Below, piece after piece: positions 48,284 to 60,410 of a DNA stretch of 64,000 bases (the stretch's first letter is position 1; each line of letters begins with the position of its first letter). The stretch is from Isoetes taiwanensis (lineage: Eukaryota > Streptophyta > Lycopodiopsida > Isoetales > Isoetaceae): positions 6,883,335 to 6,947,334 of the forward strand of contig JAJEKV010000072.1 in assembly GCA_021234155.1 (NCBI GenBank). Reading direction: 5' to 3'. The notes under the pieces are model-generated. The model was given only the letters and a program-made list of their open reading frames with translations, was not told the DNA's origin and did not search any database. The position numbers were made by a program, and so were the translations under genes.

Positions 48284-51200
48284 TTGAATTTTTTTCCAGG
48301 ATCAGGAAACATGCAATCTGGTGATTTTGAAACTGAATGTGGCGATCAGGAGAACATGCAATCTGGTGATTTTGAAACCGAATGTGGCAAACATCAGATG
48401 GCATCTGGTGAATTCAAAATTGTGAAGAGTAAACAACAGGTGGCATGCAGTAATTTCGAAAGTGGGAGAGATGAGAAAGGGAAAAAGAAGATGGCAGAGC
48501 ATGATAGCGAAATTGAAAAGGGTAGTACATCCTCAAGGTATGTTACCAAAAAAATAAGGACCAGTGTGCAAAAATCATATCTTGTTATGAGAAAAGAAGC
48601 TGAATCTCTGGCTCCTAATCAAAGGTACTTATTTGCTTCTAGATTCTTGCAAGATCACAGGCTATTGGAGCTTTTTGAACCTGTGATTGGGTTGCCTTCA
48701 CAAGCAGTGGTCAAGCATGCAATTTTAGAAAACCTTAAAGATGGATTGGAAGAGGTAAAATGCTCTAATAGTGGTGATAAATTGGCTGCCAAGCACTCAG
48801 TTTTATCAATGGTTGTGGGGAAAAATGGTGATTTGAAGCAAAAGGAAATTGCTTGCAAGATGCTCAAATGCCATCCCCGAAATCTTTCATATGCTGCTAG
48901 CAGAAGAAAGAGAATGGCAATTGCTGGTTCAAACATTTGGGCATTAGTAGGCAGGAAGGCTAGATCTGATCGTTTGGATGAAGAAATCAAGCTAAAAGTC
49001 ATCCAGTTCTGGCTTAACAACACTAAGGTTTCACCAAAGTACAGGGATGTGAGGAAAAAAAGAAGCGAGGCAATCCAGTATCTTGACATTCCTCAGGTAT
49101 TAAAGCTTTTGTCAAAGAAACTATTACATTTCAGTTTCTTTGTTGTTTTCATGTACATTTTCATGCACATATGTGAACTCCTCTACTAATCTTAGTTTAC
49201 TTGCTTTGATATAGCCTTTTCGGTCTGTTTTGCTTACTGTATTATACATGTAAATGAGGTTTATGGGGTCATCTACTTGCTCTTGGAAGTATTTCATGTA
49301 TATTATGTGATATATATGTACATAGCGTAAGGATGTAAGATTAAATGTGCCAGAAGTGAACTCCTTTGCCAATCTTAGTTTACTTGCTTTGATGTAGCCC
49401 TTTTGGGCTTTTTACTTAATGTATTATACATGTAAATGAGGTTTATGGGGTCATCTACTTGCTCTTGGAAGTATTTCATGTATAATATGTGATATATATG
49501 TACATAGTGTAAGGATGTAGGATTAAATGTGCTATAAATTGATACTATACATAATCTACTGTACATATGTACTGAATATGTACAGATTCAATCAAATCTT
49601 TTTACATGTACAACTGATATGTACTGGTATACATAGTATTTCTTACTTATGTACTGGATATGTAAGGTATTCAATGCACAGTCTTCTCCAACTTACCTAT
49701 TTTCTTTTTGCAATGTGCCGGTGAAATATATGAGCAGTTTGTGGAGGAGAATCCAGATGCAGATGTTGGTATTAGAATGTTCGAATACCTGAAACCAAGT
49801 TGCATAAGGAAATTGAAGGAGAGAAACACTTGCTGTTGTGTCAAGCATGAACAAGCAGAGAATTTCAGAAAAGCTTTCAACTCTATGAGGCAAAAGTTTC
49901 ACATAAATTGCAGTTGCAATTGTGAAGTATGTGCTGTTGGTACACATGATGGGGTTTGTCAGGCACAAAAGCTTACATTTTGTAATGTTAGCACTCTTTG
50001 GAGAGAAATGGTTTGCCAAAAAGAGGAAAGGGAAGAGTGGCACAATCTGAAGTGCATAAGGGGGGATTGTGAAAAATGTGGTAAGCAAAAAGATTCCCTT
50101 ATGTCCAAAAAAGAGACCGATCGAATAATGAAGATGATGTTAAATGGCGGGCTTATTGTTATATGGACGAGAAGTCAATGAAGGGCACTTCTAGAAGACT
50201 AAGATTGGTGGAGAAGCAAGCAGATGCTCCTTTCATGCTATATCGCCATGTTTGACCACATGAAAAAGTTTGTGCATCACAACTTTGCGGCTCATTGGCG
50301 AGCAAGGAATTTAGGAGAAGCATTGAGTCTAAGAGATGATTACGTGATATCGGTAGTAGACTTTGCAGAAAAAATTACATTGCGACCCTTCAAAGAAGTG
50401 CGGTCCGAACATTGGAATGCGTAACGGATCACTATTTTGGTACACATCACTCTCTTCAAGGTAAATGGTAAGTTGCAGAAGACTGTTCACTTATATGTTT
50501 CTGATGATAGAAGTCATGACACACATTTTGTACAACATGCATTTCAACTTCATCTTCAGTGGTTGAAAGAGAATGGAGGATCTCACATGCGGTATCATCT
50601 CGTGTGGTCAGATGGTTGTCTTTGCTTTCGGTTCAAATCGGAAGATCATTCTACTTCATATCACGGTACCATTGTCGCATGGCATTCGTGTACAATGGAA
50701 TTTCTTTGGATCAGGGCATGGGAAGGGGGAACATGATGGAGAGGCTGCCAAGGCCAAGCAACTCTTGGCCAGTGAGCAAAGAAGAGAGCATGGGATTGAA
50801 ATAAAGGGTGCTCATGATGCTGTGTTGTTTTAAGAAACAAGAAATCTCAAGTTAAGTAGAGTGTATTGGGAAGTGAAGGAGGCTGAGATTGACGGGTCAA
50901 AGCCATTTGATGTGCAACCCCTTCCCGGTGTCCAAAGCGGCCTTGTGTATCTTCCATAAGTCCAGGAGGACCCAACCTTCTTGATGGTTAGACCACTATC
51001 TTGTTTTTTGATTTTGCATAAACTTTGAATGGCGGGCATGTGAGTCTATTCAACACTGTGGAAAGTGGACATTGAAGAAGCTAGTCCCATGTGCACATGT
51101 TGAAGGTACAGAATTGGAATCAGAAACTGCAATGTTTGCAAATGAGGTAGAGGAGTTACATGATGTGATCTGAGTTTGGTGATAATTTTGCTTCTTTTGC

Positions 51201-51560
51201 TCTTCCCGGTAATGAGGAAGATGTGCCATACTATGTTCTTGCTTGCACTAGAGAAAAGCATGTATTGGATCAAAGCAGGTCATTGATGATTACAAGAATG
51301 AGCATCATGCGGTGACGCCTTGATCATATCAGCTTACTATTATCGAGAAATTGCCAAGTTGCCATAACAAATATAAGCCGTTGGATGATAGAGAAGTATT
51401 GGTGTGCGAGAGAGTCCGTTATTGGAGCTAAATTTCCCATGAAGAAGATAAATCACGGGGTTAAAGGTGCTAGTGCAGCTTTTGCATTGTCCGATGATGT
51501 GCATGAGATGTTGCTAGGAAGTCTTCCGAAATGGTGGATGCCTTGGATTAGGTGAAGGCT
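48284..51560 (+). pseudogene. DDE transposase of copy E, most complete copy, frameshifted
   Basis: The N-terminus has two 48-bp repeats encoding MQSGDFETECG (48310-48395). The helical domain follows: SLAPNQRYLFASRFLQDHRL, LFEPVIGLPSQAVVK, then IQFWLNNTKVSPKYRDVRKK, ending DIPQ before GTATTA (49098). After an intron the Cys-rich part (49708-50110) has NTCCCVKHEQ, NCSCNCEVCAVG and CIRGDCEKCGKQ, probably zinc-binding. The RNase H-like core has ISVVDFAEKITLRPF (first Asp), YVSDDRSHDTHFVQHAF, YHLVWSDGC (second Asp) and VQWNFFGSGHGKGEHDGE (last acidic residue), at 50330-50770. A C-terminal domain near 51175-51270 (DNFASFALPGNEEDVPYYVL) is shared with copy D. A stop after HWNA (50422) and at least three frame changes make it inactive as read. 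The architecture resembles a transposase family widespread in animals, recognised by SDGxxxQ(Y/F)K and HGKxxxDG blocks; I do not know its formal superfamily name. Confidence 0.75.
49173..49538. repeat. 183-bp tandem duplication in a transposase intron (copy E)
   Basis: Units 49173-49355 and 49356-49538 are very similar, starting GTGAACTCCTCT and GTGAACTCCTTT. Both contain ACATGTAAATGAGGTTTATG. They follow the donor after exon 1, so they enlarge the intron. Confidence 0.9.
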
Positions 51561-53165
51561 TTGAATTTGCGGTGCTTTGTATTGTGTTACTTTTGAATTG
51601 AATTGAATTTTGCGGTGGTTTGTCTTTGTGTGAACTACTTGGTTTGTAAAATATAGCATGGAACATGTTGAAGTTCAAATTGTAGACAAGTGCAAAAGGT
51701 ACACATAATTATATTTCTGAGCAAATAGTACGGTGTACACACTTAATAACTTAAGAAGCAGGCCTAATCACTATGTCATTTGGAACACAATATCTCGGTA
51801 CTATTGCATCATGCGCCTTTCTTCCAACGGTTTTGAGGTTTTTACATGTGCTACTGCTAAGTAGCACTAACATTGTTGAGCATTCTACGGCTATTGGAAG
51901 GGCGGTCCACCCTATTGGCTGATCAACTACTTACGCAAAGGATGGTCTCCCCAAGGATTATGTAGTAAACCTTGGATCGCAAGTAGATTTAGCAAATTGC
52001 TTCGAGTATCTGAATCACTGATTCTCTCAACCATTTCCCAAAGCTCAGGAAGCATGGTATTCGACCTTGGATTAGTCCCCCGGCCAGCATATTGGGAACT
52101 TAGATTTGTTTCTTCTATATCAGTTGGTTGAAGATCTACCCAGTTGGTTGAAGAATTTGACACTTGTTTTGTAGATCATTCCTTACACCTACAATGCATA
52201 CAAAATTATTAGTATATCATGTGAAAGCTTAACTGTATTACCTAAGTTATGTACATACAGCCTGTATTGCAAAAGCTCTACAACATACAACATCTAAGCA
52301 TAATTGTATTACCTAAGTTAGATACATACACGAAGATGTGCCCGTGTGTCCTCGACTTGTTTGCTATATCGATGTACCAAAGACACTCATCTTGTACCCC
52401 ACCTTCATCATCTTCACTAGATTCTTCTATTATTGTGAATCTCTTCCTTTGTGATGCTAGGCTTCTTAATTAGCAAGCAACCTCTATTGCAAAAGCTCCA
52501 TAAACTATCAATGTCTTCACCATATTGAGATTTTATGCATTTCACTACTGTGTCATTGTATGCACGAGAAGTATCAAATTGATGCTCTTGGACATAAGTG
52601 GTAAAGTCATTTGCATTCTTCAAGCCTACAAACCAGTCAAATAGCCAACACAAATCTATGTCTTCGCCAGTTAGCCTGGGATGCCATACTGGTATGCAGC
52701 AAGAGCAACCCTCATTGAAGATACATTTGAAAGGAAGGTCAGTAATCATAACACATCTATTTCCGTATTCTGGATACTTGAGGAGTGGAATATCCAAAGG
52801 GAAAAGAAATATGTCTGTCCCATCATTGACCTCTAAGAAGAGGGTCCAACATGTATTGCCACCATAGGGTGCTTTTTTTATTGACCTACTCAAAAAATCA
52901 TGTCGCGACATTGGTGCTGGTAAGGTGCTGATACCCGTCATAAAATTTTTTCGAGCGCCCTTCACGTTTCGTCAAGCACTTCACCCGCCATAGCCAGCCT
53001 TGAGCGGGAGTCAAGATCCATCATTCCTGCTATTTTTGGCCAAGTCATCGATCCCGAAATTTTAGTTTGCAATCTCCAATTCGAATTGGAATTTCCCCTT
53101 TAAATCAAATCTTTGACCTTCGAATTATCTTTGTGCTTCAGTTTCTTGAAGCACTGACTATGGTT

Positions 53166-56100
53166 CTTGAGTTGAGAGATGAATTCCTTGCTTACGTGTC
53201 CGGGCATTGTGCGCAATTTGATGCGGGGATTCTTTGGCGGGCATGCAAGAGTTAAATCAACAATTCCAAGCGATTTACGGAGTCTTTGTTCACAATTTGC
53301 GAGAAAATTACCTTGAAGAATCACCTACACAAATCGAAATTTGGTACTCACATTGAAGCGATGGATTTCACAAGGAATGAAGAAACTACATTTGAAGCCG
53401 AAAATTCAGATCAAGAATTTCATCATGAAGATGAAAGACCGGGTATTCCTTGTTAAATGCCTCTGCTATTAAATTGCTGAATTTTTTTTGTTCTAAATTC
53501 TTGGATGATGTAATGTCTTTGCTTTTCGATTGGAACGTAATATTCATTCAATGGTGCTGAGTTTATGGACTTTGAACATAATTTCAACATGTCGAAAGTA
53601 TGCAATTTAAATTTGTTACTTGGTTTATAAAAAGTAAACCGACATGCTAAAATTACAGGAGAATATGGTGGAATATCAAATGAGGATGATGAAGTTATGG
53701 ACGTTGGCAATCTTTGTAGAGGTTGGATCCGACATTTGTCATAATGGTACTTGCTATAATAGAGGTATTTGCATTGATAAATTTCGTTCGATTTGTAGTT
53801 AGAATTGCGGTGCTTGCAAACCAAGAGAATTATGAAACCGCTTTCAAAAAAAAAAGACAGCCGAAATCGGGAGGATTCAAAAGGCGAAAAAAAAAGAAGT
53901 GGATCTTTGAACCGGCAATTTAGGTGCGGTTGCAAATGATGCTACTTGTTGGTAAGAAAGGTTCATTCAGCAGTTGGAAGAAAAGAAAGTTGTCAAAAGA
54001 ATTAGGCAAGCTTGTGAGCGAATTGTGTGAGAATGCTACATCATCGAAGAAAGAGTGGAAATTCTAGGGGTGCTAGAAAGTGGATACGAACTAGATCTCT
54101 CAAACGACAAAAGAATTAAACACAATGAAAACAATCATTAACAATTTGAGGGAGTCTTTTGCAGCTCATAAGTATTCAAAAAATACAGATGTGTGGAGAG
54201 CAAGAAGTGCTGCAATGACTTTTACAGTCAATGGTGAAACTAACAAGTCTGCTTTTGCCAAGCAAATGAATCTGAATAGGAAGATTGTGTCAGTTGCAGT
54301 AAATAGAAGATTGGCTGCAGAGCATGGTAGTGGACCATGGTCCATGTTCAAGAAGAATACTAGATTTGATGGACTCTCTTATGATGAGAGGAAGCTAATA
54401 GTTGACTTTTGGAGAGATAAACACACAGTGTCTCCATGCAAGAAACATGTTATAAGGATTAGAGTGGCTGAAGGATTCAAGATCATGCATCCATTACACT
54501 TCATGGAGGATACTCAGGTTAGTTTGATTGCACATCTTTGGATATTCTTTGTAATTCTTTGTAATTCTTTGTAATTCTCTTTGTAATTGCTCTAATTGCT
54601 GTAATTCTTGTGTCTGTTTTTGCAGGTTTCATTTTACCAGCGTTTCAGAAGGGAGTATCCTAAGTTTGAGGTTTCTTTCTCAGTATTTCATGCCTTGAAA
54701 CCCCTTTATGTCAGGAAAGTAAAGGACTGAGAGAGGCGTGCTGTTGTGTGTATCATATGAGAGCAGATTTTATTCGACTTGCAATGAACAAAGTAAGACA
54801 TGATGAAAAAATTCATGGTCCAAATTGTAAATGCTGCGTGTGAAGTTTGTGGTCTGGACCAACATGCATGGCAAGGAAGAGCACCTATGCTTCAACAAGT
54901 GAGCTTTGGAGGTCTCTTATTTGTCCAAGAGATGAAAGTGAAGAATGGTATGCACATGGCGCCTAACTCTCAAGTGCAATAGTTGTGGACCTAGCAAAGC
55001 TGCCAACATGTCCAAAAGAAGTGAATTTCAAAAATGGTGTGCGGTGGAGTGGAAGACATATGACAAGGTACTAAGATTGTTCTTTGTTTTTATGCTTCAT
55101 TATGGTGTAGCTTTATTCTTTATTTACGTATTTGTTGTAGATATATGAATCGTAGAAGAACACGATGGCAAAGGTGGTTATAATTTTGGGAAAAAACCGG
55201 TCACTAAACCTGGTTTACAAGACCACAAGTCTTTCTTGATATTTTTCGAATGCTAGAACAGTCTTTGAAAAGAATTCATTCCACACAACTATGAGGCTAG
55301 ATGGCGGGCCGAGGCAATTCAAGGAGTGTTTGGAAACATTTCCAAAGGATGCAATAGTTTGATTGATTGATTTTCTTTGAAAATTACAGCTTCAAAATTG
55401 ACAAGAAATTGAGATGCATTGGAGGAATGATCGATTGCACAATTTTAGTGCATATATCATATAGACATGCCACCAAAAGTGATGACCCTAAATTGGATGA
55501 AGATGAGAGAAGAATCATCAAAGAAACTCACTTCTACATTTTCGGATGACGGGGAACATGACACTTTGTTTATGCAACATTGTTTGAAGCAGTCATGCGG
55601 CATTTTTGTCCGACAAACAAATCAAGTCAATGAGACACATTGTTTGGTGCGATGGATGTTCTAGCCGATGGAAAGGAAGTAGAACATTTTACTTTCTAGG
55701 AAGAAATTATCAAACTAGTGGCATCCCAATAACTTGGAATTATTTTGCTTCTTATCATGGGAAAGGTAACTTTCATTTTCAAGCACCTAGAGTTAATGTT
55801 CATTTCAAAGACTAATCGATAGAGAAACGGTGAACATGATGGTCTTGGAGCTGTCATTAAGAGAGCCCTAACTCATGAGATGTTAAAAGCGAAATTGATT
55901 GCCACTTAGAAATGCACATGATGTAGTGGTTTTGCAAAAAACATTTCGGTGACAACATCACAATGGAAGGCAAGGATGAATCTGAGGTGTCTTTGTTGAG
56001 CTGGCTGGATTTTTATACATTCAATTTCTTGAGCTTGTGAATGCTTGTGTTTGATGATTTTTTGGGAAGTTGGCATAGGAGATGTTGATGAAGTGAGAGG

Positions 56101-56803
56101 TATGATTGTGCAACTCTATATCGGCTCTAGCAAATTTCATTCCATCGGGCCTACTCAAAGAAGCCGACCCGACTCAAGTTGCACATATGAACTTCACTTG
56201 TTTCTGCCATAACTGCTGGTTAGGGAAATATGCAAAGTGTCCCTACATTGCTAGAATAGGCACGTGGTCATACTCTGAATTAAAACCTATGGGTGCTGAC
56301 TATGTTGAGGAAGTTGTTGAAGGCCCTGTTTTTGAAGGAGATCATGAGTGGAAATCAGATATCATTGCTGTTGGAGATAACTTTGCTGTCAATGCTGAGC
56401 CTAACAACAAAGAAAAAGTAGACTTTTATATTTTAAAATGCACTAGAACAAAGCATGTTATAGAGAAAGCATACAAGGATCCTTGGGGGCAAAAGTTTGG
56501 TAGGAATGAAGTAGTTGTCACTGGAAAATATTACAAGTTGATTAATGGTAACTTGTATGAATTGCTAGAACATGAGCAGTCACGGTGTATCTGACCATTT
56601 GGTTTCGGGTTGTTAATTTTGATATGACCAGATTGAGGAACAACCTGTTTCAGCTCCCTGACATAGTGGAAGATCAAATTATGGATAGCTTGCATCAAAG
56701 CACATCCATTTATGCTCAAGAAGTTTTAGAGTCTTCCCGAAATGATCTGAAAGGAAAGAATAAATCAAAAGCAAAAGCAGCAAAAGGCAAAGATGCTTTG
56801 TGA
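53166..56803 (+). pseudogene. DDE transposase of copy D, probably inactive
   Basis: N-terminal pieces lie at 53166-53460 and 53690-54060. The helical region is at 54125-54513 (RKLIVDFWRDKHTVSPCKKH), ending EDTQ before GTTAGT. The next exon begins VSFYQRFRREYPKFEVSFSV and contains HALKPLYVRKVK. The Cys-rich part is at about 54820-55060 (ACEVCGLDQHAWQG, then CNSCG in a shifted frame). The core has ENYSFKIDKKLRCIG near 55375, SDDGEHDTLFMQHCLKQ near 55545, CDGCSSRWKGSRTFYFLG near 55650 and WNYFASYHGKG before a GTAACT donor at 55766; GEHDGLGAVIKRAL resumes near 55826. The C-terminal part (56106-56594) has CFCHNCWLGKYAKC and the domain GDNFAVNAEPNNKEKVDFYI with KCTRTKHVIEKAY, then a Lys-rich end to 56803. 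Frame changes occur around the first Asp (about 55362) and in the Cys-rich part, so the copy looks mutated despite its youth, unless some are sequencing errors. Confidence 0.72.
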
Positions 56804-56859
56804 TTCAAACTGTGAACCTTAGACCAATTTGTAAATTGTGAAACATATTGTAAATTGTA

Positions 56860-57490
56860 AATCATATTGTAAATTTGTTGTCATAGTTCATATGTAATCA
56901 AATTGGTTGTCAATCATAACCATAAACAATCATAAACAAATATGTAACCATAAACAATAAGGTTTTCAATCATAAACAATCAAGGTTTTCAATCATAAAC
57001 ATAAACAATCATAAACAAATATGTAACCATAAACAATAATATGTAAACAATCATATGCTAGATAGCTATCAATCAAAAACCTTATATTCATGTACACCTT
57101 ATATTCATAAACCTTATTCATTGCTATTCTTCATATGTAAACCTTATTCATAAACCTTATTCATTGCTATTCTTCATATCATATAGACCTTATTCATTAA
57201 CCTTATTCATTACTATTCCTATTATACATAAACCTTGTAAACCTTGTGTAAACCTTATTCATATGTAAACCTTATGTAAACCTTATTCATATGTAAACCT
57301 AATGTAAAAAACATAAGGTAAAACTTATGTAAACCTAATGTAAACCTTATGTAAAACCTAATGTAAACCTTATGTAAAACCTAATGTAAAACTTATGTAA
57401 AATCTAATGTAAACCTTATGTAAAAACCTAATGTAAAACTTATGTAAAACTTATATTCCAGAATGCAAACCTTATATTAGTGTAAACCTT
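56860..57490. repeat. A+T-rich tandem repeats between the convergent genes of copy D
   Basis: Units such as ATAAACAATCATAAACAA (56.9-57.05 kb) give way to alternating CTTATGTAAAC and CTAATGTAAAC units of about 11 bp (57.24-57.46 kb). It is not a telomeric repeat. It lies where the two transcripts end. Confidence 0.85.
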
Positions 57491-57643
57491 GCTATTACAT
57501 AAATATACAAAAAACATGTCAACACTATGGAACAAAATTGTGTTGCATGTATACAAGATCCACATAATATTTAAAAAAAAAACATCCTCATAATATCCTC
57601 CTGGTAGATGCTGATAAGATGCTTGGTAGATGCTGAGAGACTG

Positions 57644-59654
57644 CTAAATTCCAGAAAGTCTTGCCTTTTTAAAAGCAAGATAATTTTCCTCCAATGTACC
57701 ACCTGGAAGGATTTCTTCTTCAGATTCTGCTCCTACATCCTGTGATAAATCTGCTCCTACATCCTGTGATAAATCTGCTCCTATATCCTCTTCAGCATCA
57801 TTGTTCTTTACATCTCCAGCATCTTCATCTTCTATAGGCTCCAACCTTGCATCTTCAGCAGCAGCTTTCACAGCAATGTTAGACACATTTCCTGCAACAA
57901 GAAATCAATATTTAGTACAACTAAATTGAACATGGACTACTATTCAAATTTTCGATTAGACTTACCATTTTTCTTCAGTGCTCCAAGCTTGGTTCTTGCA
58001 AGGGTCTTCTTGTCTGCAGGTTGTCCAGTGCTGGCAGGGGTCTTCTTATCTGCAGGTTGTCCAGTGCTGGCAGGGGTCTTCTTGTCTGCAAGATTAATTT
58101 AAAATTAATGTAACTTAAAGAGAAGTTATAATACTAAAACTAAATGTGTACCTTTTATGGGAGATATGTGAGCAAATTTAACAGGACTCAGCTTGTCAAT
58201 ATCTATAACTGTTCAAATAGAATTGAAGTTAGCACAAAACAAATACATTACAAGATACATTGAACAAAAACTTACTTGCAACAGGTTTCGAGTCTTTCTT
58301 GGTGCTGGCCCTTGTCTTCCTTTTCTTAATTTTTGCAGTCCTTTCTGCTTTAAATTCAGCACTTGCAGGTTTATTGTACAAAGTGGTGCTGCTATCAACT
58401 TCATCCTTCTGCTTCTTATCTTCATCACTGTTTGCATTTTCAGTTTGTTCTTCATCTTCATAGTTAGAGTCCTCTTCAATCACAATACTGAATTCTTTGA
58501 ATCCCAGTTCCTGCAAAATGTTGCTTGGGACTTCCTCTCCACAACAGGGAACCACACAGTGCATAGTTTTCAGCACACTTGAAAAGCAAAACACATGGTA
58601 CTTATGTCCACATTGGTTTATTTTAACAAACAGGTCATATTCTTGAGGAAAACAAAGGCCACATGCCTGACATACATCAGTAGTTAGCAAAGGCAAAGAA
58701 TACACACCCATACCCAACTCCATCCGAGCTTTGGTGCTTTCACTATCTTGCTGCATGGCTGAAATATGCTTAGCCTTTGCATGCCACTTAGCCATTGATT
58801 CCTCAAAGGTATCTATTTCGGACTTCAGCAAAGAAATTTCTTTACGAATGTGTTCTTCCCCTTTAGAATCTATTTTCAGAAGTCTTTCGACTCAAAAGCT
58901 CTCGCATAACTTCTTCATCATTCTTTAGTTTTGCAATAGCATCAACTTCTTCTGGAAAATTCTGTTCAAGGTCTTCTCTGGACTTCTGCTTGGCCTCTAT
59001 ATTTTCATATATAGCTTTGCAAGCTATGTCTGCTCCAGCAATAGCACCTTCTTTCCTCAACAAAGACTCTTGTTTTGATAATAGCAACTCCTCTGCATCT
59101 CTCTTCATCTCAGCAAGCTTACCCAAGTGATCCAAAACAGCGTTGCTATTCAAACAGTAGCTGCTGGTCTCTCCCTTAGAAATCTGGCGCTCAGATGTTC
59201 GATAAGCTTCTGCAGCAAAACTAGCCCAGTTCACTTTGAATTGCCCAGGGGTTGACAAAGCTCGTTGGGTATTACTCCAAGCAAAAGCTCGAGCAAAGGT
59301 TACCCTAACCTCATTGTTGGTAGGCTTGCTTTTTCGATAAATCCTTTCAAAGCCAGGTCATGCAAAGACGATGGCTTAACCGGGGCCTAACAAATTTTAA
59401 ATTTATCTTTCCTTTCCGAAGTGGGCACTGCCAGACTTCAAGAAAATCACGGTCGGAAACATCCTTCGCCTTCAAATCCTTTGGCTTCTTCCCTTCATTA
59501 CACAAACCTCTCGTTTTGTGTGAAATTCATACTCGGTTCTTCTTGAAAAGCGGCTCGATAACATCAAACAAACTTTTTTTAGTTCAATATCAGTAGATAA
59601 AGAAAAAAGCATGAGAAATAGAGGGATTTTTACCTCGCCGGACTTCAGCGCCAT
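57644..59654 (-). CDS. Accessory gene of copy D: FKVNW segment, coiled coil, RING-like finger, charged tail; no protease or phosphatase
   Basis: The probable start is the ATG at 59654 (MALKSGE before GTAAAA). A segment near 59500-59380 (KDLKAKDVSDRDFLEVWQ) is in a frame with stops. Then come TFARAFAWSNTQRAL, FKVNWASFAAEAYRTSERQ and a coiled coil (59258-58863) with LEDLEQNFPEEVD-like heptads. The frame at 58831-58229 has more coiled coil and a RING-like finger, VCQACGLCF, then NQCGHKYHVFCFSSVL, then CVVPCCGEEV, followed by acidic and Lys-rich linkers. Short exons at 58.1-57.97 kb contain repeats of DKKTPASTGQPA. The final exon (57886-57644) is acidic, with a repeated ADLSQDVG. The zinc-finger spacing supports metal binding; a ligase role is only possible. 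Compared with copies B and E, the enzymatic C-terminus is absent and replaced by the acidic end. Confidence 0.65.
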
Positions 59655-60410
59655 AGCTAGATGCTGGAATTCCTAAGAGTAGCAGAATGAACCGAACTTC
59701 CCAACCCAATTACACTTTCAATTCGAAAATCAAAATCATAATCAAAATGATCACGATTCGAAAATCCCTAGCTGCACCTAATCAATTCTGCCTGCGAAAA
59801 CTTTTCGCGCGCAGGCCTGCACACCCTGCAAAAATGATGAAGGGCGTCCTTCAAAAATGATGAAGGGCGTCCTTCACGTCACGAGAAAAAGCTGAAAATA
59901 GGTGCTGAGCCGGTGCTGGAGCGTCGCGAAATTGGGTAGGTCAATAAAAAAAGCACCCCATAAATGAATTTAAATCTTGGTATGCCTTGCTCATACAACT
60001 TGTCTACAATGGCTGTCAGAACATCCAAGGGAAGATCTGACCAAACAGCTAAATCCCAATGGTTGGAACACCAGTACAACAATGATTTCGACAATGGACG
60101 ACAAAAGAAGACTCCATCAGGTAATTGGATTGGCACTTGAGTGCCATTATAGTCACTGGGTGCTGATTTACAATAGTAACCCAAAATGCCTTGGAGATCA
60201 AATATAATAAGCCCTGTAAGTAATCCAGGGCAGTTAGGTTAGCCATACATCTAACCTGACCAAGCCTAAGGATAAGATAGAAAGTCTAAACTAATTCTAG
60301 TTTTTAACCCTTGATAGAAATTAAAGCGTTGCAAACAATTTCTTATTCAAATAAATTTCAAAGTACAATAGTCAATTAGCTTTAAATTCCATAAGTTGGA
60401 ATGAGTTTAA

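Larger units (their letters stand above)
52867..59958. mobile_element. Copy D of the two-gene DDE transposon family, complete, nested in copy E
   Basis: The ends are inverted repeats. The left starts GGGTGCTTTTTTTATTGACC at 52867, and the right reads the same on the minus strand from 59958. The first 23 bp are identical. About 75-95 bp further in, both have GGTGCTG repeats and a GAAGGGCG/CGCCCTTC block. A 4-bp CATA lies directly outside each end (52863-52866 and 59959-59962), consistent with target duplication. The 7,092-bp element holds the transposase on the plus strand and the accessory gene on the minus strand, convergent at about 57 kb. It interrupts the NIF gene of copy E and is thus younger than E. 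Confidence 0.88.
51927..60213 (-). pseudogene. NIF/FCP1-type phosphatase gene of copy E, split by insertion of copy D
   Basis: On the minus strand an exon opens after ACTTACAG at 60214. It encodes LIIFDLQGILG, the HAD motif I (Asp nucleophile kept, second Asp replaced by Gln), then VFFCRPLSKSLLYWCSNHWD and LAVWSDLPLDVLTAIVDKLY, and reaches IPRFKFIYG at 59959. There copy D begins. Beyond D the frame resumes at 52866 with GGNTCWTLFLEVNDGT, then YGNRCVMITDLPFKCIF in place of the usual VDDS motif, then WLFDWFVGLKNANDFTTYV. A last exon at about 52183-51927 ends in GDHPLRK. Taking out D and one 4-bp target copy keeps the frame. The domain is related to that at 2169-2924. Replacement of the second Asp and of the DDS motif suggests a catalytically weakened or non-enzymatic version. 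The upstream exon was not identified; the protease gene ends at 60411, so this may be a separate gene or a further exon of it. Confidence 0.7.

Noticed and set aside
52868-52965. N-terminal extension of the minus-strand NIF frame (KGARKNFMTG...)
   Set aside because: This part is the translated terminal inverted repeat of copy D, not part of the phosphatase gene.
57240-57460. Telomere-like repeat
   Set aside because: The unit is about 11 bp (CTTATGTAAAC/CTAATGTAAAC), not the plant TTTAGGG type.
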